The position numbers and the translations under genes were made by a program. A DNA stretch of 64,000 nt from Abyssibius sp040880065 (GTDB lineage Bacteria; Pseudomonadota; Alphaproteobacteria; Rhodobacterales; Rhodobacteraceae), in the NCBI GenBank assembly GCA_040880065.1, contig JBBDJE010000017.1, forward strand, positions 62,001 to 126,000, given 5' to 3'. Numbering within the stretch: the stretch's first letter is position 1; each line of letters starts with the position of its first letter. The notes under the pieces were generated by a model, which saw nothing but the letters and a program-made list of their open reading frames with translations, did no database searches and had not been told where the DNA came from. Shown in pieces: positions 33,141 through 41,780 of this stretch.

Positions 33141-34037
33141 TCAATTCACCTCGGGAACCATGCCTTTTTCGGCGGCAAGTTCGCGCATGCGCGACTGAAG
33201 TTTCTCAAAGGCACGCACCTCGATCTGGCGAATACGCTCGCGGCTGACATTGTAAACCTGGCTCAGGTCTTCCAAGGTTTTGGGCTCGTCCGTCAGGCGG
33301 CGCTCGGTCAGGATTTCGCGCTCGCGCTCGTTCAAATCGTCCATGGCGTTCATCAGCAACTCGCGGCGGGTTTCCAGCTCGTTGCGCTCGGCATAGTCAC
33401 CAGCCTGGTCGGCGTCGTCGTCTTCAAGCCAGTCCTGCCATTCGGCAGCGCCCTCACCATCGCGGCTGACCTGCGCGTTCAGGCTGGCATCGCCACCCGT
33501 CATGCGGCGGTTCATGGATGTGACTTCGGCTTCGGTCACGCTGAGCTCGGTTGCGATGCGGGTCAGATGCTCGGGGCGCAGGTCGCCCTCCTCCAGCGCA
33601 CCGATCTTGTTTTTGGCTTTGCGCAGGTTGAAGAACAGTTTTTTCTGCGCGCTTGTCGTGCCCATTTTGACCAGCGACCAACTGCGCAGGATGTATTCCT
33701 GAATGCTGGCGCGAATCCACCACATTGCATAGGTCGCAAGACGAAAGCCTCTTTCCGGGTCAAAGCGCTTCACAGCCTGCATCAGCCCGACATTGGCCTC
33801 AGACACCACCTCGGCAGTCGGCAGACCATAGCCGCGATAGCCCATGGCGATTTTGGCCGCCAAGCGCAGATGGCTTGTCACCAACTGATGCGCGGCCTCT
33901 TTGTCTTCATGGTCCACCCATGCTTTGGCGAGCATATATTCCTGCTGCGGCTCAAGCATGGGAAATTTGCGGATTTCACCAAGGTAGCGCGACAGGCTCT
34001 GCTCCGGAGACGGGGCGGGAAGGTTTGCATAGCTCAT
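33141..34037 (-). CDS. rpoH: RNA polymerase sigma-32 (heat-shock) factor
   Basis: 298 residues from the ATG at 34037. Region 2 is visible as LRLAAKIAMGYRGYGLPTAEVVSE...VGLMQAVKRFDPERGFRLATYAMWWIRASIQEYILRSW. The diagnostic RpoH box is present (QKKLFFNLRKAKN), distinguishing it from the housekeeping factor. Region 4 has LTDEPKTLEDLSQVYNVSRERIRQIEVRAFEKL. It directs transcription of heat-shock and, in Rhodobacterales, singlet-oxygen stress genes. Many of these bacteria have a second rpoH, and which paralogue this is cannot be decided here. Confidence 0.95.
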   Translation of the reverse strand: MSYANLPAPSPEQSLSRYLGEIRKFPMLEPQQEYMLAKAWVDHEDKEAAHQLVTSHLRLAAKIAMGYRGYGLPTAEVVSEANVGLMQAVKRFDPERGFRLATYAMWWIRASIQEYILRSWSLVKMGTTSAQKKLFFNLRKAKNKIGALEEGDLRPEHLTRIATELSVTEAEVTSMNRRMTGGDASLNAQVSRDGEGAAEWQDWLEDDDADQAGDYAERNELETRRELLMNAMDDLNEREREILTERRLTDEPKTLEDLSQVYNVSRERIRQIEVRAFEKLQSRMRELAAEKGMVPEVN

Positions 34038-34060
34038 GATGTTCCCTCGCAAGCGTTGTT

Positions 34061-34106
34061 TCTATAATTGAGTCTTTAACTAGGTAATGGCCGGATTGTT
34101 TTCAAG
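34061..34106 (-). promoter_or_regulatory. Candidate promoters of rpoH
   Basis: On the minus strand CTTGAAA (34106-34100) is followed 18 bases after CTTG by CCTAGTT, resembling the alphaproteobacterial heat-shock promoter and implying autoregulation. A second pair, TTACCT and TATAGA, 16 bases apart, overlaps it and could be the housekeeping promoter. Both matches are imperfect. Confidence 0.3.
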
Positions 34107-34151
34107 TTTCCGGGTCGCACTATCACGCCGGTGTGAAGGTTTTATTGAACC

Positions 34152-35198
34152 TTACAAACCCGCATCAAGGCCCAAAAGACCCAGCAAATTGGCCATATCG
34201 GCGGGCATTGGTGCTGAAAATGCCAGAAATTCTGCCGAAACAGGGTGTTTGAAGCCCAAAGTCGCCGCGTGCAGCGCCTGGCGCGAAAATCCGCCTAGTG
34301 CTGCGGTTGCCGCTTCATCAAGCGCATCTTTCGCCAGCTTTCGTGCCTTGCCATAGGTCTGATCGCCCACAAGCGGGTGGCCCGCATGGGCCAGATGCAC
34401 GCGAATCTGGTGGGTGCGCCCGGTTTCAAGCTGGCAGGCCAGCAACGCCACCGCGTTGCCCGCGCCCGCCTGCCCCAGCACCTGTGCACGGGTCACTGCA
34501 TGGCGGCCATAGCCATGGGCGCAAACGGCCATTTTCTTGCGGTCGTTGCGGTGCCGGTCGAGCGGCGCGTTGATTTTAAGCACCTGCCCCGGCTCGTAGC
34601 TTACACCTTTGATTGAAAGCAAGCGCGGGTCACGCGGGCTTGGCACACCCCAGCACAGGGCGCGATATTCGCGCTCGGCGGAATGGGCAGCAAACTGCGC
34701 GGCCAGCCCCTGATGGGCGGCATCGGTCTTTGCGACCACCAGAATGCCGCTGGTGTCTTTGTCGATCCGGTGCACGATGCCGGGGCGCTTCATGCCGCCA
34801 ATGCCCGACAGGCTATCACCGCAATGATGCAGCAGCGCGTTGACCAATGTGCCGTTCAGCGCGCCCGGCGCCGGGTGCACGACCATGCCCGCAGGCTTGT
34901 TCACTACGATCAGCGCATCGTCTTCAAACAGCACCTCTAACGGAATATCTTCAGGCTGCGCTTCCAAATCCTCGGGCGGGGGCAGGGCTATGGTAATTTC
35001 CTCGCCCGCCGCAACCTTGGCTTTGGCGCTGATAAGCACCAGCCCGGCGCGCGAAACCGCGCCTTCGGCGATCAGCGTCTGGATGCGTGAACGCGACAGG
35101 GTCGCTTCCTCTGGCGCATGGGCGGCCAAAGCCTTATCTAAGCGGGGTGGCGTATCTGCGCCCAGCAGCACCACCAAAGTTTCAAAAGGTTCATCCAT
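34152..35198 (-). CDS. rluD: RluA-family 23S rRNA pseudouridine synthase
   Basis: 348 residues from the ATG at 35198. An N-terminal S4-like RNA-binding domain (RLDKALAAHAPEEATLSRSRIQTLIAEGAV) precedes the catalytic domain, with the RluA signature GIVHRIDKDTSGILVVAKT carrying the active aspartate. The C-terminal HQIRVHLAHAGHPLVGDQTYG is also typical. The likely target is helix 69 of 23S rRNA (RluD type), but other RluA members are possible. Its start codon overlaps, on the opposite strand, the start codon of the small membrane gene (CATG). Confidence 0.88.
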   Translation of the reverse strand: MDEPFETLVVLLGADTPPRLDKALAAHAPEEATLSRSRIQTLIAEGAVSRAGLVLISAKAKVAAGEEITIALPPPEDLEAQPEDIPLEVLFEDDALIVVNKPAGMVVHPAPGALNGTLVNALLHHCGDSLSGIGGMKRPGIVHRIDKDTSGILVVAKTDAAHQGLAAQFAAHSAEREYRALCWGVPSPRDPRLLSIKGVSYEPGQVLKINAPLDRHRNDRKKMAVCAHGYGRHAVTRAQVLGQAGAGNAVALLACQLETGRTHQIRVHLAHAGHPLVGDQTYGKARKLAKDALDEAATAALGGFSRQALHAATLGFKHPVSAEFLAFSAPMPADMANLLGLLGLDAGL

Positions 35199-35529
35199 GC
35201 CTGCACCCGACCCAGCTACGCCCAATTCCGAATACCACCCCGAGCCTGTGGGCCTGCGCCGCTTGCGCCGGTTGATCACAACGCTCACCGTGGTGATGAT
35301 TGTGGGTGTCCTAGTCATTGTTGGCCTGCTTGTCACGCGGTTGACCGCGACAGGCCCGAACCTGCCTGATATGATCACCCTGCCAAGCGGTGAGGTGGCC
35401 GAAGCCTATACCCAAGGCAAGGGCTGGATTGCCGTTGTCACCCGCGACGGCGAAGGCAAAATGCGCATTCATGTGTTAAGCGAAAGCGGCACGCCCCGCC
35501 AGATCGTTGAAATAGAACCGGAGAGCTAA
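35197..35529 (+). CDS. Small single-pass membrane protein upstream of dnaG
   Basis: 110 residues starting MPAPDPATPNSEYHPEPVG. A basic RRLRRL stretch and one membrane helix (about residues 29-47) are followed by a C-terminal domain of about 60 residues with GKGWIAVVTRDGEGKMRIHV. The start is supported by AAAAGG seven bases before the ATG. The gene is opposite to rluD, and the two ATGs share two bases. It ends 5 bases before the dnaG start, so it is probably co-transcribed with primase. The family has no known function that I can name with certainty. Confidence 0.75.
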   Translation: MPAPDPATPNSEYHPEPVGLRRLRRLITTLTVVMIVGVLVIVGLLVTRLTATGPNLPDMITLPSGEVAEAYTQGKGWIAVVTRDGEGKMRIHVLSESGTPRQIVEIEPES

Positions 35530-35534
35530 CCGCT

Positions 35535-37484
35535 TTGAGCCTGCCATCGGGATTTCTGGACGAATTGCGCACCCGTGTGCCGCTGGCGCAGGTTGTCGGC
35601 CGCAAGGTCGGCTGGGACATGCGCAAATCCAACCCCGGCAAGGGCGATTACTGGGCGCCCTGCCCTTTTCATGCCGAAAAAACCGCGTCTTTTCATGTAG
35701 ATGACAAAAAGGGCTTTTATTATTGTTTTGGCTGCCATGCCAAGGGCGATGCGCTGAGCTTTGTGCGCGAAACCGAAAATGTCGGCTTTATGGAGGCAGT
35801 TGAAATTCTGGCGCGTGAGGCCGGAATGACCATGCCCGCCCCCGACCCGCAAGCCGCTGCACGCGACAAGGTGCGCGCCGGATTGGTGGATGTGATGGAA
35901 GCCGCCGTGCAATTTTACCGGCTGCAACTCAATACAGGTGCCGCCACGCAAGCGCGCGCCTATCTGGAGCGGCGCGGCCTGAATGCTGCCGCGCTTGAGC
36001 GTTGGGAAATCGGCTTTGCACCCGATAGCCGCACAATATTGTTTGAACATTTGCGCGGCAAGGGCATGGCGGCGGAGCTGATCGTCGAATCAGGGCTGGC
36101 GGTGCCGCCCGATGGTGGCGGCACGCCGTTTGACAGGTTTCGTGGCCGCATCATGTTCCCTATCCGCGATGCCCGCGACCGCGCCATCGCCTTTGGCGGG
36201 CGCGCGATGGATGCGAATGCGCACGCGAAATACATGAACTCGCCGGAAACGCCGCTTTTTGACAAGGGACGCACGCTGTTCAACATCAGCCCGGCGCGGG
36301 CGGCCTCGGGCAAATCGGGTAGTCTGGTTGTGGCCGAGGGCTACATGGATGTGATTGCGCTGGTCAGCGCGGGCTTTGGCCATGCCGTTGCCCCGCTTGG
36401 CACCGCAGTTACCGAAGACCAGTTGCGCCTGATGTGGCGCGTGGCCGATGAACCGATCATCGCGCTGGATGGTGACACTGCGGGCCTGCGGGCAGCTATG
36501 CGGCTTATAGATCTTGCCCTGCCCATGCTTGAGGCTGGAAAATCGCTGCGCTTTGCGCTCATGCCCGCAGGTCAGGACCCTGATGATCTGATCCGCGCCG
36601 GCGGTGCCAAGGCCATGCAAGCTGCACTGGATGCAGCCATGCCGCTGGTAGATTTGCTGTGGCAGCGCGAAACGGCCGATCAGGTCTTTGACAGCCCCGA
36701 GCGCAGGTCGGCACTTGATGCCCGCCTGCGCGCTTTGCTCGCCAAAATAAACGACCCGAACCTGCGTGGCCATTACGAGGCCGCCATCCGCGAACGCCGC
36801 CAAACGCTGTTTCGCCCCAGCACGCCGGGCGGTCGGGTGAAACCGTTTCGGGGGCCGCGCGGCAAGTTCCTGCCACAAAAGGCCAGCGCAGGCGCGCGCG
36901 CCTCGCTTTTGGCGCGTGATATGGCAGATGAAACGCGTGTGCGCGAAAGTGCCATCCTGCTTGGCTGCCTGAACCACCCGCAGATTGCCGAGCGCTATGA
37001 GGCCGAATTGGAACGCTGCCAGTTCATGTGCCCCGATCTGCGCGACATTGCGACGGCGCTACTGGCCGGACTGCACACGGATTTCGGCACTTATGAGCGC
37101 AGCAGCGGCTTGCGCAGCTACATCGAGGCCACACTCAACGCCGACCCGCTCGAAAAACTTCAGGCCGTTGGGCAGGTACGTGACAACCCTTATTTGCGCC
37201 CCGAAGCCGACCCGGTGCTTGCCGCCCAAGCGGTGCTGGAAGACTTGAATCGCCAAGCGGCAACATTAGGTATGGCCGCCGAGGTGCGTGAAGCTGAAGA
37301 GGAGCTTGGCGGCGTTGCCGATGAGGGGCTGACATGGCGACTGGCGCAGGCGGCCTTGGCGCGCGATAAGGCACAACGGGCCGGAATTGGTGATGATTCC
37401 GGTGCCGCACAAGACGATTCGGACGTGCGAAAACAGCTTTATGATTTCATTGATAACGCGCGTTGGAAAAAGAAAAAGCATTAG
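35535..37484 (+). CDS. dnaG: DNA primase
   Basis: Synthesises RNA primers for replication. 649 residues. The N-terminal zinc ribbon is CPFHAEKTASFHVDDKKGFYYCFGCHAKGD. The TOPRIM core contains LVVAEGYMDVIAL and IALDGDTAGLRAA. The C-terminal helicase-binding region is normal in length. The start is a TTG (MSLPSGFLDELRTRVPL) with GGAGAG nine bases upstream, just after the small membrane gene. It is followed by rpoD, the classical dnaG-rpoD macromolecular-synthesis arrangement, without rpsU. Confidence 0.96.
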   Translation: MSLPSGFLDELRTRVPLAQVVGRKVGWDMRKSNPGKGDYWAPCPFHAEKTASFHVDDKKGFYYCFGCHAKGDALSFVRETENVGFMEAVEILAREAGMTMPAPDPQAAARDKVRAGLVDVMEAAVQFYRLQLNTGAATQARAYLERRGLNAAALERWEIGFAPDSRTILFEHLRGKGMAAELIVESGLAVPPDGGGTPFDRFRGRIMFPIRDARDRAIAFGGRAMDANAHAKYMNSPETPLFDKGRTLFNISPARAASGKSGSLVVAEGYMDVIALVSAGFGHAVAPLGTAVTEDQLRLMWRVADEPIIALDGDTAGLRAAMRLIDLALPMLEAGKSLRFALMPAGQDPDDLIRAGGAKAMQAALDAAMPLVDLLWQRETADQVFDSPERRSALDARLRALLAKINDPNLRGHYEAAIRERRQTLFRPSTPGGRVKPFRGPRGKFLPQKASAGARASLLARDMADETRVRESAILLGCLNHPQIAERYEAELERCQFMCPDLRDIATALLAGLHTDFGTYERSSGLRSYIEATLNADPLEKLQAVGQVRDNPYLRPEADPVLAAQAVLEDLNRQAATLGMAAEVREAEEELGGVADEGLTWRLAQAALARDKAQRAGIGDDSGAAQDDSDVRKQLYDFIDNARWKKKKH

Positions 37485-37491
37485 ACGGTTG

Positions 37492-37552
37492 CGAATCACG
37501 CCAGCGAATCACACATTCACCAAACCCTGCACGAATCACTTAGGGTGATTCG
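37492..37552. promoter_or_regulatory. Cluster of four CGAATCAC motifs (GANTC sites) before rpoD
   Basis: CGAATCAC occurs at 37492-37499, 37505-37512 and 37532-37539, and its complement GTGATTCG at 37545-37552. The last two form a perfect 8-base inverted repeat around 5 bases. Each copy contains GANTC, the methylation target of the alphaproteobacterial cell-cycle enzyme CcrM. This suggests a methylation-sensitive or repressor-bound promoter region. Confidence 0.45.
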
Positions 37553-37574
37553 GCCCGTTTTCTGTGGAGAGACC

Positions 37575-39614
37575 ATGTCAGGTGACAACATCGACGACAC
37601 GAAATCCGAAGAGATGACCGAGGGCAGCGGCCCCCTTCTTGATATGAGCCAGGCTGCGGTGCGCAAGATGATCGCCACCGCCAAGGCGCGCGGCTATATC
37701 ACCTATGACGAGTTGAACGAGTTCATGCCGCCCGATCAGGTCAGCTCAGAGCAGATCGAAGACATCATGGCGATGCTGTCTGAAATGGGCATCAACGTGA
37801 CAGAAGGTGACGATACCGACGACGAGCCCGAAAAAGAAGAAGAGCTGGAAGAGGAAACCAGCTCGAGCCGCGAACTTGTGGCCGCCACCGCCAATGGCGA
37901 GGCGCTAGACCGCACCGATGACCCGGTGCGCATGTATCTGCGCGAAATGGGCTCTGTCGAACTGCTCAGCCGCGAGGGCGAAATCGCCATTGCCAAACGC
38001 ATCGAGGCTGGCCGCGATACGATGATCATGGGGCTTTGCGAAAGCCCGCTGACCTTTCAGGCCATCACCATCTGGCGCGACGAATTGCTCGCCGAAGACA
38101 TTATGCTGCGCGATGTGATCGACCTTGAAACCACCTTTGGCGACTCACTTGAGGTTGACGGAGAAGAAGCGCTTGGCACCGAAACCCTGACAGCTGAAGC
38201 TAAAGACGCCCAAGCGGCTGCCCCCGCTGCCAAGCCCGAACCGGTTGAAAAACTGGCGAGCAATAGTGATGACAACGATACCGAGGGCGACAATTCGAGC
38301 CGCGGCACCGATGATGACGAAGATGATGAAGACGATCAGGCGAATATGTCGCTCGCCGCGATGGAGGCGGCACTAAAGCCCCGCGTGCTGGAAACCCTCG
38401 ACCAGATCGCCGCCGATTATACCAAGCTTGCCGATATGCAAGACGACCGCATGGTCGCCGCCATGACCGAGGGCGAGACGTTTTCGGCCAATCAAGAGCT
38501 CGAATATCAGCGCCTGCGCAGCGAAATTGTTGTGCTTGTGAATTCGCTTCATCTACATAACAACCGCATCGAGGCGCTGATCGACCAGCTTTATGGTATC
38601 AACAAGAAAATCATGTCGCTCGATAGTGCCATGGTCAAACTGTCTGACCAGGCCCGCATCAACCGTCAGGACTTCATCAAGGAGTACAAGGGCCACGAAC
38701 TTGACCCGGCCTGGCTGGACAAAGTGTCTGCGTTAAAGGCGCGCGGCTGGGATAGCCTGACCACGACCTACCGTGACAAGGTGCAGGATTTACGCGACGA
38801 GATGGGCGATATCGGCCAGTTTATCGGCGTTGATATTTCCGAGTTCCGCCGCATCGTGAACCAGGTGCAAAAGGGCGAAAAAGAAGCGCGCCAGGCCAAG
38901 AAGGAAATGGTGGAAGCGAACCTTCGCCTTGTGATCTCGATTGCCAAGAAATACACCAACCGAGGCTTGCAATTCCTTGATCTTATTCAGGAAGGCAATA
39001 TCGGCCTGATGAAGGCGGTGGATAAATTCGAGTATCGCCGCGGCTATAAATTTAGCACTTATGCAACATGGTGGATCCGTCAGGCCATTACGCGCAGCAT
39101 CGCGGATCAGGCGCGCACGATCCGCATTCCAGTGCATATGATCGAGACGATCAACAAGCTGGTGCGCACCTCGCGCCAGATGTTGCACGAAATCGGGCGC
39201 GAGCCTGCGCCCGAAGAATTGGCCGCCAAGCTGCAAATGCCGTTGGAAAAGGTGCGCAAGGTGATGAAAATCGCCAAGGAACCAATTTCGCTTGAAACCC
39301 CGATTGGCGATGAGGAAGACAGCCAGCTTGGTGATTTCATCGAGGATAAAAACGCCATTCTGCCGCTGGATAGCGCCATTCAGGGCAACCTGAAGGAAAC
39401 GACAACCCGCGTGCTTGCCAGCCTGACCCCGCGCGAAGAACGCGTGCTGCGCATGCGCTTTGGCATCGGCGTGAACACCGACCACACGCTTGAAGAGGTT
39501 GGCCAGCAGTTCAGCGTAACGCGTGAACGCATTCGCCAGATTGAGGCCAAAGCCCTGCGCAAGCTGAAACACCCAAGCCGAAGCCGCAAGCTACGCAGCT
39601 TCCTTGACCAATAA
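37575..39614 (+). CDS. rpoD: Primary RNA polymerase sigma factor (sigma-70)
   Basis: 679 residues from the ATG at 37575, with GGAGAG three bases upstream. The N-terminal region 1.1 (AAVRKMIATAKARGYITYDELNEF) and an acidic spacer (DDDEDDEDDQ) precede the core. Regions 2 to 4 follow: NLRLVISIAKKYTNRGLQF, then EYRRGYKFSTYATWWIRQAI, SIADQARTIRIPVHMIE and GVNTDHTLEEVGQQFSVTRERIRQIEAKALRKL. The C-terminus (SRKLRSFLDQ) is complete, and a bidirectional terminator follows at once. Confidence 0.97.
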   Translation: MSGDNIDDTKSEEMTEGSGPLLDMSQAAVRKMIATAKARGYITYDELNEFMPPDQVSSEQIEDIMAMLSEMGINVTEGDDTDDEPEKEEELEEETSSSRELVAATANGEALDRTDDPVRMYLREMGSVELLSREGEIAIAKRIEAGRDTMIMGLCESPLTFQAITIWRDELLAEDIMLRDVIDLETTFGDSLEVDGEEALGTETLTAEAKDAQAAAPAAKPEPVEKLASNSDDNDTEGDNSSRGTDDDEDDEDDQANMSLAAMEAALKPRVLETLDQIAADYTKLADMQDDRMVAAMTEGETFSANQELEYQRLRSEIVVLVNSLHLHNNRIEALIDQLYGINKKIMSLDSAMVKLSDQARINRQDFIKEYKGHELDPAWLDKVSALKARGWDSLTTTYRDKVQDLRDEMGDIGQFIGVDISEFRRIVNQVQKGEKEARQAKKEMVEANLRLVISIAKKYTNRGLQFLDLIQEGNIGLMKAVDKFEYRRGYKFSTYATWWIRQAITRSIADQARTIRIPVHMIETINKLVRTSRQMLHEIGREPAPEELAAKLQMPLEKVRKVMKIAKEPISLETPIGDEEDSQLGDFIEDKNAILPLDSAIQGNLKETTTRVLASLTPREERVLRMRFGIGVNTDHTLEEVGQQFSVTRERIRQIEAKALRKLKHPSRSRKLRSFLDQ

Positions 39615-39643
39615 AAAAGGGCCCGCATCACGCGGGCCTTTTT
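39613..39643. terminator. Bidirectional terminator after rpoD
   Basis: The arms GGCCCGC (39620-39626) and GCGGGCC (39632-39638) enclose a five-base loop. A T-run follows on the plus strand (39639-39643) and an A-run precedes it (39613-39618), serving both rpoD and the convergent lipoprotein gene. Confidence 0.9.
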
Positions 39644-39659
39644 GTTTCTACCGACTGAT

Positions 39660-39998
39660 TTATCCGCAGATAAATGTCATCGTGTGCAGGGTGCGCCCAC
39701 CCTGGCTGCCAACCGTGAAAATCGGGTTGGTTTGCGGTTTTGCACGCCCCGGGCCGCCACAGGTGCGGTCTGCACCATCAAGCACCGCAATATCGGTTAC
39801 CGTATCCGGGAAATAGGACCAGATATTTACGTTACCGTTGCGTGTGGCCGATTCAAGCCGCCCGGCAATAGCATCATTCACTTGAACAGATGTGCCAGCC
39901 GTTGCAGGCGCCGTGTAGCTCGGCATGGCAGTCATGGTTTCATCGCAGCCAGCCAAGGCGGCCATGGCAAATACGGAAATGGCAAATACGGAGCGCAT
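39660..39998 (-). CDS. Small lipoprotein of unknown function
   Basis: 112 residues from the ATG at 39998, which has AAAGGGA upstream. The N-terminus RSVFAISVFAMAALAGC is a lipoprotein signal with an LAGC lipobox, so the mature chain would be lipid-anchored at the cysteine. The rest (VNDAIAGRLESATRNGNVNIW and the C-terminal GRTLHTMTFICG) includes two more cysteines. I recognise no domain. It is convergent with rpoD and divergent from nrdR. Confidence 0.7.
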   Translation of the reverse strand: MRSVFAISVFAMAALAGCDETMTAMPSYTAPATAGTSVQVNDAIAGRLESATRNGNVNIWSYFPDTVTDIAVLDGADRTCGGPGRAKPQTNPIFTVGSQGGRTLHTMTFICG

Positions 39999-40151
39999 AG
40001 AGAATCCCTTTTTAGTTGATTTATGCAAAGTGTAGCTTTGCGACATGGTTTTGTAAACTTTTCAGGGCTGGCAATCAGGGCTGGTAAGCGGTGACACGTA
40101 AGCCACCAGTGGTTTGCCGTGCAACTTTATCTTGCGTAAGCGCACAGACTC

Positions 40152-40180
40152 TACCCAAACTGTTGATTGCGCTTTATAGT
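40152..40180 (+). promoter_or_regulatory. Candidate promoter of nrdR
   Basis: A TATAGT -10 element (40175-40180) lies 17 bases after a weak -35-like TACCCA (40152-40157) and 29 bases before the nrdR ATG. The -10 is good and the -35 is poor. Confidence 0.3.
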
Positions 40181-40209
40181 GCAGCAAATCAATTCTGTTG
40201 GAGTGGCTC

Positions 40210-40683
40210 ATGCGCTGTCCGTTTTGTGGAAATATCGACACCCAAGTTAAAGATTCCCGCCCCGCTGAAGACCATGTTGCCATTCGCCGCCGCCGTTATT
40301 GCCCGGCTTGCGCGGGCCGTTTCACGACCTACGAACGTGTGCAGCTGCGTGACCTGGTTGTCGTCAAGAAAAACGGCAAACGCGAGGATTTCGACCGCGA
40401 CAAGCTTGAACGCTCCATCCGCATTTCCATGCAGAAACGCCCGATTGAAGGCGAGCGGATTGACCAGATGATTTCGGGCATAGTGCGCCGCCTTGAAAGC
40501 ATGGGCGAAACCGATATCCCATCGGAAAAAATAGGTCAGATCGTGATGGAAACCCTCGCGCGGATCGACACCGTTGCCTATGTTCGATTTGCCAGCGTTT
40601 ACAAGAACTTCCAAGCCGCTGATGACTTTGAAGATTTCGTATCCGAACTGCGCCCCGCCGGGATGGATGAAGAGCCAAGTTGA
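40210..40683 (+). CDS. nrdR: Transcriptional repressor NrdR
   Basis: 157 residues, the family length, from the ATG at 40210 (MRCPFCGNIDTQVKDSRP). The N-terminal zinc ribbon uses CPFC and CPAC; the ATP-cone follows (VVVKKNGKREDFDRDKLERSI). It senses nucleotide levels and represses ribonucleotide reductase genes, none of which lie in this window. Its TGA overlaps the ribD start. Confidence 0.97.
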   Translation: MRCPFCGNIDTQVKDSRPAEDHVAIRRRRYCPACAGRFTTYERVQLRDLVVVKKNGKREDFDRDKLERSIRISMQKRPIEGERIDQMISGIVRRLESMGETDIPSEKIGQIVMETLARIDTVAYVRFASVYKNFQAADDFEDFVSELRPAGMDEEPS

Positions 40684-41780
40684 GCCAGAACACCGACCAG
40701 CGCTGGATGGAGCTTGCGTTGCGCATTGCGCAGCGGGGTTTGGGGCGCGTTGCCCCCAACCCCGCCGTGGGCTGCGTTATTGTTAAAGACGGGCGCATTC
40801 TGGGCCGTGCGCGCACCGCCGATGGTGGCCGCCCCCATGCCGAAACGCAGGCGCTTTTTCAGGCTGGCACAGGCGCAAAAGGTGCCACCGCCTATATTAC
40901 ACTTGAGCCATGCGCCCATACCGGCAAAACACCGCCCTGCGCCAATGCGCTTATTGCGGCTGGCATTGCGCGTGTTGTCTGCGCCCTGCCCGACCCTGAC
41001 ACCCGCGTTGCAGGCCGCGGGTTTGAGATGCTGCGCGCGGCCGGCATTGTCGTTGATACCGGCCTGATGGCCGAAGACGCGGCCGCGCTGAATGCGGGCT
41101 ATCTCAAGCACCGCCAATTTGGTTTGCCGTTTCTCACACTGAAACTCGCCACTTCGCTTGACGGGCGCATTGCCACACAAACAGGCGAAAGCCGGTGGAT
41201 AACCGGCCCCGCGGCCCGCCAGTATTTGCACCTGATGCGCAGCCAGCATGATGCGGTGCTGATCGGCGCCGGCACCGCGCGCAGTGATGACCCGATGCTC
41301 GATATTCGCTTGCAAGGCTATGCAGGCCCACACCCCGCGCGGGTTGTTGTCAGCCATGGTTTGGATATTCCGCTTCAGGGCCGATTGATGGCATCTGCGC
41401 ACGAAATACGAACCATTTTGCTATGCGCCGATAATTGCCCGCAGCCGCAGCGCGACCGGTTTACCGAAATGGGGGCTGAGGTTATATCCTGCACGCCCCA
41501 GCAGCCTGAAACTGCGTTGCGCAAACTGGCCGAACGCGGCCTGACGCGCGTTTTATGCGAAGGCGGTGGTATGCTCGCCGCCAGCCTGATCAAGGCGCAA
41601 CTTGTTGACGAGTTTGCCATTTTTACCGCAGGTCTGGCGCTCGGGGCAACAGGGCGCGCGGCAATCGGCCCGCTGGATATTGATGCAATGGCCGATCATC
41701 CGCGCTTTCAGCTACACTCTACGCAACGCATTGGCGCAGATGTGCTCACCTGTTGGCAGCGGCACCAACCAACAAGATGA
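40680..41780 (+). CDS. ribD: Bifunctional riboflavin biosynthesis deaminase/reductase RibD
   Basis: Carries out the deaminase and reductase steps on the pyrimidine intermediate of riboflavin synthesis. 366 residues. The zinc-deaminase part shows HAETQAL and EPCAHTGKTPPC; the NADPH reductase part shows LKLATSLDGRIAT and CEGGGMLAASLI. The start is likely a TTG overlapping the nrdR stop (TTGA); ATG 40707 is the next option. The order nrdR-ribD is standard, but ribE and ribBA do not follow; the next gene is an M32 peptidase. Confidence 0.93.
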   Translation: MSQNTDQRWMELALRIAQRGLGRVAPNPAVGCVIVKDGRILGRARTADGGRPHAETQALFQAGTGAKGATAYITLEPCAHTGKTPPCANALIAAGIARVVCALPDPDTRVAGRGFEMLRAAGIVVDTGLMAEDAAALNAGYLKHRQFGLPFLTLKLATSLDGRIATQTGESRWITGPAARQYLHLMRSQHDAVLIGAGTARSDDPMLDIRLQGYAGPHPARVVVSHGLDIPLQGRLMASAHEIRTILLCADNCPQPQRDRFTEMGAEVISCTPQQPETALRKLAERGLTRVLCEGGGMLAASLIKAQLVDEFAIFTAGLALGATGRAAIGPLDIDAMADHPRFQLHSTQRIGADVLTCWQRHQPTR

